Origin: Granulicella aggregans
GTDB lineage: Bacteria > Acidobacteriota > Terriglobia > Terriglobales > Acidobacteriaceae
Reading direction: 5' to 3'
DNA length: 64,000 nucleotides
Assembly: GCF_014203275.1 (NCBI RefSeq)
Contig: NZ_JACHIP010000010.1
Location: 18,630-82,629 of the forward strand
Positions 25,345 through 33,680 of this stretch are shown one piece after another. The translations under genes and the position numbers were made by a program. Numbering within the stretch: the first letter of the stretch is position 1; each line of letters starts with the position of its first letter. The notes below the pieces were generated by a model that made no database searches, was not told the origin of the DNA, and saw nothing but the letters and a program-made list of their open reading frames with translations.

Positions 25345-27480
25345 ATGCAATTCGAGCTATTTGAAGGTAATTCTGCCCATCGTGGTGCGAATTGGGATGG
25401 GCAGGGCGTCAACTTCGCGTTGTTCTCAGCGAACGCAACGAAGGTGGAACTTTGCCTGTTCTCCGAAGACGGTGAGACAGAACTGGAACGGGTCGTCTTG
25501 CCGGAGCACACCAATGAGATTTGGCATGGCTACCTGAAGGGAATCGGTCCAGGCCAACGCTACGGATATCGCGTTCACGGACCCTACGAGCCGGAAAAGG
25601 GCCATCGTTTCAATCCGAACAAGCTGCTGCTCGATCCCTACGCCCACGCCCACATTGGCGAGGTAATATGGGACCCGGCCATCTTCGGTTACATCATGGA
25701 AAGCATGGACGATCTCACGTTCGATGAGCGTGATTCGGCTCCGTTTGTTCCCAAATGTATCGTCGTTGACCCGAACTTTGACTTCAGCGGGGAGCGGGGA
25801 CGGCGCAATGTCCACTGGGACGAGACGATCTTTTACGAGACGCACGTCAAAGGCTTCACGAAGTTGAGACAGGACATTCCCGAGCATTTGCGCGGAACCT
25901 ACGCCGGCCTCGCTGAAAGACCAGTCATTGACTACATCAAAACCTTGGGTGTGACTTCGGTTGAACTGCTGCCCATACACACCTTCGTCAACGACAGCAA
26001 TCTTCTTGAGAAGGGGCTCGTCAACTACTGGGGCTACAACACGATCGGATTCTTTGCGCCCGATCCTCGATATGCTTCTAACCGGCCTGAAACTCTCAAA
26101 GAATTCAAGGAGATGGTCGCTCGCTATCACGAAGCCGGGCTCGAGATCATTCTGGATGTGGTCTACAACCATACGGCTGAAGGAAACGAGAAGGGGCCAA
26201 CGATTTCGTTCAAGGGGATCGACAACGCCAGCTATTACCGTCTCCTGCCTGACCAACCTCGCTACTACGTCAACGAAACTGGCACGGGAAATACGGTGAA
26301 CGTCAGCCATCCGCGGGTCCTCCAGATGGTCATGGATTCGCTAAGGTACTGGGTGGAGTCCACAAGTGTGGATGGGTTTCGTTTCGATCTGGGAACCATT
26401 CTCGCTCGCGAATCTGACGGGTTCAATACTGGAAGCGGATTCATGAAGGCATGTTCCCAGGACCCTCTCCTCTCTACGGTCAAACTCATCGCCGAACCTT
26501 GGGACTGCGGTCCCGGTGGCTATCAAGTGGGCGGATTTCCTCCCGGCTGGGCAGAGTGGAATGACACGTTTCGGGACACTGTAAGGGACTTTTGGCGAGA
26601 CGAGGCACCGGTATCAGCACTCACGGAGCGACTCACCGCTTCAGGTTCCGTCTTCAATCGTTCAGGCAGAAAGCCTTGGGCGTCGGTCAATTTCATCGCG
26701 GCTCATGACGGGTTCACCACCAACGATCTAGTGACCTACAACGACAAACACAATGAGGCGAACGGCGAGGACAACAAGGATGGCGCTTCGGACAATCGTT
26801 CCTGGAACTGCGGGGCTGAGGGTCCGACGGACGATCCCGAGGTCAACGCTCTCCGCTCCCGGCAGATCAAGAATCTTCTCTCTACCCTATTGCTCTCTCA
26901 AGGCACCCCGATGCTCGTGGCCGGTGACGAATTCGGTCGCACTCAGCAGGGCAATAACAACGCCTACTGCCAGGACAACGAAATCTCTTGGTTGAACTGG
27001 GAGCTGCAGGAGAAGGGAAAGCATCTGCTTGAGTTCGTGCGTAAGCTCAACGAACTTCGCCACAAGTTTCCGATTCTTCGACGTGCGCGCTTCTACACAG
27101 GAGCTTACAACGAAGTGTTGGGCGTCAAGGATCTGACGTGGATCAATGCGAATGGACAAGAGATGTCCGCTGAGCACTGGGGCGACAACTCCATGAAGTG
27201 CTTCGGGATGTTGATGGATGGACGGGCCCAACGTACCGGAATCCAGAAGCCCGGAGATGACGCCACACTTCTGATCGTCATCAACGCCCATCATGATCTC
27301 GTAAAGTTCACCCTCCCTGAGTCTTTCGGAGGAGATGAATGGGCACTTCTTATAGACACGAACATCGAAGACAACAAAGCGGAGGGTAGCCACAAGACTG
27401 GCGACACCTATGGAGTGACTAGCCGCTCGCTGCTTCTCTTCGCTCTCAAGTCACAAAACGCTCAGACGGGGCGCTACTAG
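25345..27480 (+). CDS. glgX: glycogen debranching enzyme (isoamylase type)
   Basis: 711 residues with GGGGGAAGT upstream of the ATG. CBM48 lies at about 8-100 (GVNFALFSANATKVELCLFS). The GH13_11 barrel carries DVVYNHTAEGNEKGP, the nucleophile in DGFRFDLGTIL, the acid in LIAEPWDCGPGGYQVG and the third Asp in AAHDGFTTNDLV. GlgX cuts alpha-1,6 branches of glycogen limit dextrins, supplying linear maltodextrins for TreY/TreZ. The stop is 2 bp from the deaminase start, so they are co-transcribed. Confidence 0.95.
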   Translation: MQFELFEGNSAHRGANWDGQGVNFALFSANATKVELCLFSEDGETELERVVLPEHTNEIWHGYLKGIGPGQRYGYRVHGPYEPEKGHRFNPNKLLLDPYAHAHIGEVIWDPAIFGYIMESMDDLTFDERDSAPFVPKCIVVDPNFDFSGERGRRNVHWDETIFYETHVKGFTKLRQDIPEHLRGTYAGLAERPVIDYIKTLGVTSVELLPIHTFVNDSNLLEKGLVNYWGYNTIGFFAPDPRYASNRPETLKEFKEMVARYHEAGLEIILDVVYNHTAEGNEKGPTISFKGIDNASYYRLLPDQPRYYVNETGTGNTVNVSHPRVLQMVMDSLRYWVESTSVDGFRFDLGTILARESDGFNTGSGFMKACSQDPLLSTVKLIAEPWDCGPGGYQVGGFPPGWAEWNDTFRDTVRDFWRDEAPVSALTERLTASGSVFNRSGRKPWASVNFIAAHDGFTTNDLVTYNDKHNEANGEDNKDGASDNRSWNCGAEGPTDDPEVNALRSRQIKNLLSTLLLSQGTPMLVAGDEFGRTQQGNNNAYCQDNEISWLNWELQEKGKHLLEFVRKLNELRHKFPILRRARFYTGAYNEVLGVKDLTWINANGQEMSAEHWGDNSMKCFGMLMDGRAQRTGIQKPGDDATLLIVINAHHDLVKFTLPESFGGDEWALLIDTNIEDNKAEGSHKTGDTYGVTSRSLLLFALKSQNAQTGRY

Positions 27481-27482
27481 CC

Positions 27483-28013
27483 ATGTGGGGGGAATGCTTG
27501 AAGGACGCTAAAGATCTGGAATTCATGGCTGCGGCTTTAGAGCAGGCGAGGGCAGGGCAGGAGACACCCGGCGGAGCTCAGGTCGGCTGTGTCTTGGTCG
27601 AGAACGGAGCAGTTGTCTGCTCCAGCTTCAACGAAGGCGATCTCCAATGCGATCCTACTGCTCATGCAGAAATGGTGGGCATACGGCGGCTTTGTAAGGA
27701 AAGGAAATCGACCAGCTTAAAAGGGATCACCGTCTACTGCACGCTGCAGCCCTGCGGCATGTGCACGATGGCGTGTCTTTGGGCGGGAGTAAGCCGAATC
27801 GTTTACGGAGCGGCGAGGAACGATGTCAATTCTGTCTACTTTGAGTCGAGGCATTTCGACACGGCTGATTTTATCCATCAAGCGTTCCGGGACGATCTGG
27901 ATGTAAAAGGAGGGGTTTTGTCAAAGGAATGTACGAGCTTCTACTTGAAACCAGAGGACACGGCCCCTAATGATCCCGCCCATGATGTCACTTCTTCGCC
28001 GTCCCTCAGCTGA
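27483..28013 (+). CDS. zinc-dependent nucleoside/cytidine deaminase family protein
   Basis: 176 residues, starting 2 bp after glgX. The deaminase zinc site is complete: TAHAEMVGIRR (HAE, with His ligand and Glu proton shuttle) and TLQPCGMCTMACLWAGV (PCxxC). The C-terminal SRIVYGAARNDVNSVYF is like the TadA/guanine-deaminase/CMP-deaminase branch. The exact base substrate cannot be read. A tail of about 20 residues (EDTAPNDPAHDVTSSPSLS) is disordered. Confidence 0.85.
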   Translation: MWGECLKDAKDLEFMAAALEQARAGQETPGGAQVGCVLVENGAVVCSSFNEGDLQCDPTAHAEMVGIRRLCKERKSTSLKGITVYCTLQPCGMCTMACLWAGVSRIVYGAARNDVNSVYFESRHFDTADFIHQAFRDDLDVKGGVLSKECTSFYLKPEDTAPNDPAHDVTSSPSLS

Positions 28014-28138
28014 CAGCCGAGGGATAGTTCTTAGGCAAATATCAGGGTGCATGACCCATTTGTCCTCCGCGCGAAACACAACTAAACTCCCAGTTCTGGG
28101 TCTGACTGGATAGAGGTAAAAGAGCCCAGGAGGGCAAA

Positions 28139-28921
28139 ATGCTGACGAAGACAACGGGTTGGAAGGTATCAATAGCGGCGATTGCTTTCGCAATATCTGC
28201 TACACAGATTACTCCGCGCGCGTGGGCCGAAGGCACGCAGAGCGACAGCCGCATACAAGCTGAACTAACGAAATCTCTGAGCAACGCCAGGTTCAAAGAC
28301 GTTCAAGCGAGCGTTCAAAACGGGGTGGTGTCCTTGGCCGGAACCGTCGACGTCTACGGTGTCAAGGAAGATGCAATAATGCGGGCTCATAAGATCAAAG
28401 CGGTCACCGCAGTAAAGGACGGCCTTCAGGTCGGCGGACCTGTGATTCCCGACGAAATTTTGCAGCAAAAGCTCCTTGGGAAGATTCAGTCGGACAGAAT
28501 TGGCTACGGGACGACTGCCTTCAACGCCATTTCGCTGAATGTGGATCACGGAATTGTGACGCTGGGCGGAACTGCCTATGGTCCTGTGGACAAGAACTTC
28601 GCCCTTGGAGATGCCAGTTACACGGCGGGAGTGAAGGGAGTCGTAGACAACATTCAGGTTGATCCGGTCTCCATGTTTGATGACAGGATTCGAATAGCGA
28701 CGGCCCGTTCAATCTATGGTTATCCCATGCTCAACAAGTACGCGATCGATCCGGCAAAGCCGATTCGCATCGTCGTTCAAAATGGGAACGTGACCCTGGT
28801 CGGCGTTGTCATTAATAAGGCTGACAAGGAGATTGCCGGTCTTCGTGCGAACAGCGTTCCCGGCGTGTTCAAGGTCACAAACGATCTGCAGGTCGCTAAC
28901 GAACGAGTCCAGCAGGACTGA
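28139..28921 (+). CDS. periplasmic protein with three BON domains (OsmY-like)
   Basis: 260 residues with a signal peptide (TGWKVSIAAIAFAISATQIT to AWA). Three BON repeats start at about residue 38 (DSRIQAELTKSLSNARFKDV...VSLAGTVD), 110 (QKLLGKIQSDRIGYG...VTLGGTAYG) and 185 (DRIRIATARSIYG...VTLVGVVINKADKE). BON proteins bind membranes or lipids in the periplasm and are induced by osmotic and other stress. It is monocistronic, with a terminator directly downstream. Confidence 0.88.
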   Translation: MLTKTTGWKVSIAAIAFAISATQITPRAWAEGTQSDSRIQAELTKSLSNARFKDVQASVQNGVVSLAGTVDVYGVKEDAIMRAHKIKAVTAVKDGLQVGGPVIPDEILQQKLLGKIQSDRIGYGTTAFNAISLNVDHGIVTLGGTAYGPVDKNFALGDASYTAGVKGVVDNIQVDPVSMFDDRIRIATARSIYGYPMLNKYAIDPAKPIRIVVQNGNVTLVGVVINKADKEIAGLRANSVPGVFKVTNDLQVANERVQQD

Positions 28922-28939
28922 AGTTTTTCTTATACGTAG

Positions 28940-28980
28940 AATGCCTCCCGGCCCGAACAGGGTGGGGAGGCATTTTGTTT
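28940..28980 (+). terminator. terminator after the BON gene
   Basis: Stem AATGCCTCCC (28940-28949) and GGGAGGCATT (28965-28974), loop of 15 nt, then TTGTTT. It sits between convergent genes and may serve both. Confidence 0.75.
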
Positions 28981-29022
28981 GAGTCAGACAAGCTGCCTCT
29001 TCTTTTCTGGCGGATGGCCCGC

Positions 29023-29535
29023 CTAAACGGTAGCCGCGACCGCGTTGGCCCGTTGGGAAATCTCTGAAAGGAGATGGTCCGCGTGCTTTTCCTCTGCCAG
29101 AGTCTTCTGCAGGGTCGCCGCGTGGTCGGAAAGACCAAGCTGGATAGCCCAGTCGCGGGCACTGCCGTAAGAGGCGATCTCATAGTGTTCGATTTTCTGA
29201 GCGGTGGCGATCAAACCAGCGTCGCGAACAGCACCCGGATCGCTTTCCTTCGTGATGTTCTCGCCGGAACCGACGATTGCGGTCAGGATGGGGTCTTTTT
29301 TGTCATCCACATCGCCCTCGTTCACATCCCCGATGAGGTCTTCGAGTCGTGAAACGTGAATTTCTGATTCCTGAAGATGAGACTTAAATGCTTGCTTGAG
29401 CTGCAGATCGTCAGCGTGCTCGATCATGTCGGGCAGGCCTTCAACGATCTGCTTTTCAGTCGACAGAAGGTAGCGGAGCTGGGCCGTGTATAGCTCGCGA
29501 AGGCTTTGAAAATCGTTCGGTGTAATGAGTCCCAT
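29023..29535 (-). CDS. YciE-type ferritin-like protein (DUF892)
   Basis: 170 residues from the ATG at 29535, with GAGGAG well placed upstream; the frame extends 5 codons further to 29550. It matches DUF892: SLRELYTAQLRYLLSTEKQI, HLQESEIHVSRLEDL, QKIEHYEIASYGSARDWA. The conserved Glu/His residues suggest a ferritin-like metal centre. It differs from the 22604 protein in lacking the basic tail. It lies between general-stress genes. Confidence 0.9.
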   Translation of the reverse strand: MGLITPNDFQSLRELYTAQLRYLLSTEKQIVEGLPDMIEHADDLQLKQAFKSHLQESEIHVSRLEDLIGDVNEGDVDDKKDPILTAIVGSGENITKESDPGAVRDAGLIATAQKIEHYEIASYGSARDWAIQLGLSDHAATLQKTLAEEKHADHLLSEISQRANAVAATV

Positions 29536-29719
29536 TTGCTTTCTCCTCATTCAAGTTTTGGCAATCTTGTGCCTGCTCATGAGAAGTGACAAAACAGGGC
29601 TAGGTTGTATATGAAAAGTGCCAATGGCGTCGCGGACCGGTGAGCCGCCGGGGTCGAGGACACCTCAGGGAACGTCCGTTGCATCGAACTCCGAGGAATT
29701 CACAACATGGAGAATTGAT

Positions 29720-29938
29720 ATGGCCAATGTGTTCGTGGAAGCGCGTCCCAAAGGGCGTCCGGAGGGATCGGCTATCGAAGGGTACGTCGTTGAGGACCAC
29801 GCCGACAATGTGCTCGGCTCTTTCAGTACGCAAGAGAAAGCTATTGCCTGGGCTAAAGGGAACAATCACTCCCCCGTCGTGGCTCGTGTCCGTCATCTAA
29901 ACGACAAAAAGAAGCCTGATCACTGGCGATCGGCCTGA
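29720..29938 (+). CDS. small DUF2188-like protein
   Basis: 72 residues from the ATG at 29720 (GGAG eight bases before). FSTQEKAIAWAKGNNHSPVV and ARVRHLNDKKKPDHW match the DUF2188 pattern, in which a beta-hairpin is followed by the xxTQxEAIxxA helix. The function is unknown. A longer frame from 29618 has no coding character before the ATG. It precedes the SRPBCC gene in the same direction. Confidence 0.8.
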   Translation: MANVFVEARPKGRPEGSAIEGYVVEDHADNVLGSFSTQEKAIAWAKGNNHSPVVARVRHLNDKKKPDHWRSA

Positions 29939-29987
29939 GGGCCCGCAGACCGTCCTTCCCAAATATCACTAAGGAGTAGAAAACATT

Positions 29988-30641
29988 ATGTCGACTTCAC
30001 CATTGACTGAAAAGCACTGCGCAGAAGACCTTCCACCATCCATAGGCGCGTCCGTGGTTGTGAATGGTCGTTACCTTCCTCCTCCTGAGGACGAAGATGG
30101 GAAACTTTGGGTGCGGACCTCAGCGCTCGTTCTGAAAGATGCGCAGACTCTCTACGAAATGTGGAGAAATGTAGAGGCTGCACCTCGATGGCAGGAGCAC
30201 ATCGTCAACGTTGTCGAGACCGGCGCGACAACTTCCCGTTGGTCGATGAAGACTTCGAATGAAGACGACGCGAAAGTGATCAGTTGGGAATCGGAAGTTC
30301 TTGCTGACGAACCCGGCGTCCGGATCGCCTGGCGCTCAATCGGTGGGGAATCCGACAATGCCGGTGAGGTCATCTTCGAAGAGGCACCCAACGGCGTCGG
30401 CACGGTCGTCACCGTCCTCCAGGAATTCCGGATGGGCAAACTCGCAAGCACCTGGGAAACCCTCGTCGGACGCCACCCGAAGCAGGCAGTAGTAGAGAAC
30501 CTTCGCCACTTCAAGGCGCTGGCCGAAACTGGAGAAATTCCTCGGACCCAGCTCGATCCGCACGGCGATCGCGGTGTCATTGGCAATTTCAAGCGGTCAA
30601 GCTACGGTGAGACTGTCCCAACCCCAACGGGCGGCAACTAG
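29988..30641 (+). CDS. SRPBCC (START-like) family protein
   Basis: 217 residues. After a 40-residue disordered N-terminus comes a cyclase/dehydrase-type START domain: TSALVLKDAQTLYEMWRNVE, RWQEHIVNVVETG, KVISWESEVLADEPGVRIAW, GVGTVVTVLQEFRMG. This family (polyketide cyclase/YndB-like) often acts as ligand-binding protein; here the ligand is unknown. AAGGAG precedes the ATG. The gene is 15 bp from the alcohol dehydrogenase, so the two form an operon, a pairing I have seen in stress islands of soil bacteria. Confidence 0.85.
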   Translation: MSTSPLTEKHCAEDLPPSIGASVVVNGRYLPPPEDEDGKLWVRTSALVLKDAQTLYEMWRNVEAAPRWQEHIVNVVETGATTSRWSMKTSNEDDAKVISWESEVLADEPGVRIAWRSIGGESDNAGEVIFEEAPNGVGTVVTVLQEFRMGKLASTWETLVGRHPKQAVVENLRHFKALAETGEIPRTQLDPHGDRGVIGNFKRSSYGETVPTPTGGN

Positions 30642-30656
30642 CCGCAGGAGAGAACT

Positions 30657-31833
30657 ATGAAAGCAGTTTGTTGGATGGGAAAGAGCAGCATGGAAACTCG
30701 CACAGTTCCCGACCCTGAACTGATCAATCCGCATGACGCGATCATCAAGGTGACCCGGACTGCGATTTGCGGTTCAGATCTCCACCTATATGACGGCTTT
30801 ATCCCCACGATGGAGTCTGGCGACATTATGGGACTGAGTTCATGGGACTCGTGGAAGAGGTCGGCCCTGAGGTCACCAACCTCAAGCGCGGAGATCGTGT
30901 AGTCGTTCCGTTCACGATCGCTTGCGGGAACTGCATCTTCTGCAAAAAGAAATATTGGGCTGCGTGCGACAACACAAATCCCAATGCCCACTTGATGGAA
31001 AAGGCTTATGGCTACTCAGGCGCAGGGCTCTTCGGATATTCGCATATGATGGGTGGCTATTCCGGGGGCCAGGCGCAGTACGTGCGGGTCCCGTTCGCGA
31101 ATGTTGGGCCTCTGAAGATCGAAAACGACCTTCCGGACGAGAAAGTCCTGTTCCTGTCCGACATTTTCCCAACCGGCTACATGGCGGCCGAAAATGCTCA
31201 GATCCAGCCTGGTGACACCGTAGCTGTCTGGGGATGCGGGCCTGTTGGGCAGTTCGCGATTGCGAGTGCGTTCATGCTCGGGGCGGCTCGCGTCATCGCG
31301 ATTGATCGCTTTCAGGAGCGTCTCGATCTGGCGCGTTCCCTCGGAGCGATTACTGTCGACTACTCAGAGGAAGACGTGAGTGTTCTCACCGCGCTGAAGG
31401 ATCTCACAGGCGGAGTTGGTCCCGATAGCTGCATCGACGCGGTTGGTCTTGAGGCGCATTCGAATGAGCTGCAGGGCATCTACGACGTGGTGAAGACGGC
31501 GCTCTTCATGGAGACCGATCGGCCCAGCGTGCTGCGGCAAGCGATCCAGGCGGTACGGAAAGGCGGAACACTGTCGATCCCTGGCGTTTATGGTGGTTTG
31601 TTAGACAAGGTACCGTTCGGAGCCGCGTTCGGGAAGGGCATCACGATGAAGATGGCCAGACCAACATGCACAACTACATGCAGCCGCTGTTGGAGCGCGT
31701 TGAGAAGGGTCAGATCGATCCCAGCTACATCATTTCTCACCACATCACCCTGGAACAAGCCCCGGAGATGTACAAAATCTGGCGTGACAAAAAAGAGAAA
31801 GTGACCAAAATCGTGATCGATCCTTGGGCCTAG
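30657..31833 (+). pseudogene. zinc-dependent alcohol/formaldehyde dehydrogenase, two frameshifts
   Basis: The product resembles glutathione-independent formaldehyde dehydrogenase-like MDR enzymes. The N-terminus carries CGSDLHLYDGFIPTMESGDIMG. After one missing base at about 30835 (the expected His-Glu codons read CTGAG instead of CATGAG) the next frame gives FMGLVEEVGPEV, the four-cysteine zinc site ACGNCIFCKKKYWAACDNTN and the Rossmann GCGPVGQFAIASAFMLGAA. A second missing base near 31655 moves the last 58 codons (MHNYMQPLLERVEKGQIDPS...KIVIDPWA) to another frame. Repaired length is 392 residues, the normal size. Both lesions would inactivate the enzyme unless they are assembly indels. Confidence 0.8.
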
Positions 31834-31913
31834 CTGCTACAGTTCGGAGCTTCGAGATCGTCGTTGCTCATCCCGGCTTCGTCGAATAGCACTACATGTG
31901 CTGCTGAAAGGGG

Positions 31914-31936
31914 GCCCGCTGTGAAGCGGGCTCTTC
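31914..31936 (+). terminator. probable terminator after the dehydrogenase
   Basis: Stem GCCCGCT-GTGA-AGCGGGC followed by TCTTCT. Confidence 0.6.
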
Positions 31937-31959
31937 TGTCTCTGAACAATGGAGGAAAG

Positions 31960-32169
31960 ATGAGATCTGATTCTCGTTCTGGAATGATTTCAACTGCATC
32001 TACGATTCGGGCGTCTGTACTGCTGACCTTGCTCTCTTTCGGTGTGCTGTCGCTCACTGGGTGTGTCATAGCTGGGGTTTCAAGTGGCGGTGGATTCTTC
32101 ATCTGGCCTGGCAGCATTGGGCTTTTGCTGCTCATTTTGATAGCCGCGTTCGTTCTGCGTCGCAGATAG
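31960..32169 (+). CDS. small lipoprotein
   Basis: 69 residues from the ATG at 31960, with GGAGG six bases upstream. The lipobox LLSFGVLSLTGC predicts signal peptidase II cleavage, leaving only about 35 residues. These include a second hydrophobic segment (GSIGLLLLILIAAFVLRRR), so the mature peptide may span the membrane. The function is unknown. Confidence 0.6.
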   Translation: MRSDSRSGMISTASTIRASVLLTLLSFGVLSLTGCVIAGVSSGGGFFIWPGSIGLLLLILIAAFVLRRR

Positions 32170-32219
32170 AGTGCTGCTCCATATTCAAATGAGTCGAACG
32201 GAAGTTGAGAGGTTTACAA

Positions 32220-32663
32220 GTGGAAGCTTCTGTCCGCGCAATTTTGTTCTATGTATTCCTGGTATTTGTCGTCCGCATCGTCGGCCGCCGTCCCGGAAAG
32301 CAAATTACTCCGTTCGAATTTGTCTTGGTCTTCTTTATGGGGGGACTCGCGCTAACTGCGATGGTAGGTGATGACGCTTCCCTTACCAATGCTTTTATCC
32401 AAATTCTGACCGTTGCCCTGGCGCACTTCTGCATCGCAATGGCAAGGACCAAGTCGAGATGGCTTGCCCGCCTGCTCGATGGAACACCGCTGATCCTCCT
32501 TGAGAACGGACAGTGGCGGTCTGAGACCCTCAGCAAGATGCGAATCCAGGATGATGATGTCATGGCGCAGGCGCGGGACCAGGGGATCGCCACGTTAGAC
32601 AAAATTGAGATCGCAATCCTTGAACGAAACGGCCAGATCAGCATTATCGAAGGAACCAAGTGA
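32220..32663 (+). CDS. DUF421/YetF-type membrane protein, copy 1
   Basis: 147 residues using the GTG at 32220 (GAGAGG upstream); a TTG at 32205 is also in frame. It has two or three N-terminal membrane helices (AILFYVFLVFVVRIVGRRPG, FEFVLVFFMGGLALTAMV, IQILTVALAHFCIAM). A small cytoplasmic domain ends in KIEIAILERNGQISII, the DUF421 signature. The function is unknown. GTGA overlap couples it to the next gene. A related copy follows at 33228. Confidence 0.85.
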   Translation: MEASVRAILFYVFLVFVVRIVGRRPGKQITPFEFVLVFFMGGLALTAMVGDDASLTNAFIQILTVALAHFCIAMARTKSRWLARLLDGTPLILLENGQWRSETLSKMRIQDDDVMAQARDQGIATLDKIEIAILERNGQISIIEGTK

Positions 32664-33193
32664 GCGATGTCGCTTTCAGCAAACCGGTAGAGGATTCGGT
32701 CCCGAAGATTAACGATGAAGTGGCGGTCGGGGAAGATCTCGGCTTCCAGCGTAAGTGGTGGAAGTTCGAAACGTTTATGTGGTGGGTGATCGCCCTGGTG
32801 CTTGTACTGAACTTCGCGGGCTTCTTAGGACGTGGGCCAGTTGCCCATGCGACTCTCAGCAACGACGCCATGCTTGTCAAGTATGAGCGGGTGGAGCGAA
32901 CTGGTACACCTTCGATATTAGAGGTTCAGTTCCAACCAAATACTCTTGGCAAGCAACAGGTGAAGCTACATGTGAGCCAAAGCGTCGTCAAGGAGCTTGG
33001 GGCGCAAAGGGTCATCCCATCGCCGTTGGATACAGCGGTCGGACGCGGTGGACTGACCTATACTTTCTCCGCAGAAGAGGCCCCTGGCTCAGTGCAATTC
33101 GCACTGCAGCCTTCGAGACCTGGCATCTACCACTTCACTCTTGAGGTGCCGGGGTCTCCGCCGCTCTCAGCGCGAGTTGTAGTGATGCCGTAG
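32660..33193 (+). CDS. single-pass membrane protein with extracytoplasmic beta domain
   Basis: 177 residues from a GTG that overlaps the DUF421 stop. One helix at about 42-60 (WWVIALVLVLNFAGFLG) is followed by about 115 residues rich in beta strands (SILEVQFQPNTLGKQQVKLH, GGLTYTFSAEEAPGSVQFAL, GIYHFTLEVPGSPPLSARVV). No named domain is recognised. Coupling between two DUF421 genes suggests a physical partner of DUF421. Confidence 0.75.
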   Translation: MSDVAFSKPVEDSVPKINDEVAVGEDLGFQRKWWKFETFMWWVIALVLVLNFAGFLGRGPVAHATLSNDAMLVKYERVERTGTPSILEVQFQPNTLGKQQVKLHVSQSVVKELGAQRVIPSPLDTAVGRGGLTYTFSAEEAPGSVQFALQPSRPGIYHFTLEVPGSPPLSARVVVMP

Positions 33194-33227
33194 TCGGCCT
33201 CCAGAATGAGGCAGTGTTAGGAGCAAT

Positions 33228-33680
33228 ATGTTCACAATCCTCTATGCAGTCGCGGGATACTTTTTCTTGATGCTGATGGTCAGACTGCTCACACGGCGGC
33301 CTGGTGCCCAAATGACCATGTTTGAATTTGTAATTGTTTTCCTCGTTGGCGGAGTCATCATTCTGGCTGTCACGGGTGGCGACCGGTCGATCACTAATTG
33401 TGGAATGGCCATTCTGACTGTGGGGCTCCTCCACAACATGGTGGCCTGGATAAAAGCACGCTCTCCTCGCTTTGGAGCAATCGTCGACGGAACTCCACTT
33501 GTTTTATTGAAGGATGGTGCGTGGGTCGATGAGGTGATGCGAGGCATGAAGATGGCACCCGAAGACATCATGGCGGCCGCCAGGATGAATGGCCTCAATT
33601 CGATCTTCGACATCAAATACGCCATCCTCGAGCGTAACGGGACGATCAGCATCATCAAAGCGAAGAAGGAAACGGCATGA
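33228..33680 (+). CDS. DUF421/YetF-type membrane protein, copy 2
   Basis: 150 residues. It has the same architecture as copy 1: LYAVAGYFFLMLMVRLLTRR, MFEFVIVFLVGGVIILAVT, VDGTPLVLLKDGAW and the C-terminal IKYAILERNGTISII. The two copies are clearly paralogous but diverged, so they are probably subunits of one hetero-oligomer and not a recent duplication. TAGGAGC precedes the ATG. It overlaps the MFS gene by 4 bp. Confidence 0.87.
   Translation: MFTILYAVAGYFFLMLMVRLLTRRPGAQMTMFEFVIVFLVGGVIILAVTGGDRSITNCGMAILTVGLLHNMVAWIKARSPRFGAIVDGTPLVLLKDGAWVDEVMRGMKMAPEDIMAAARMNGLNSIFDIKYAILERNGTISIIKAKKETA

Noticed and set aside
25426..26310. Minus-strand frame of 294 codons
   Set aside because: Antisense to glgX, which has all catalytic motifs.
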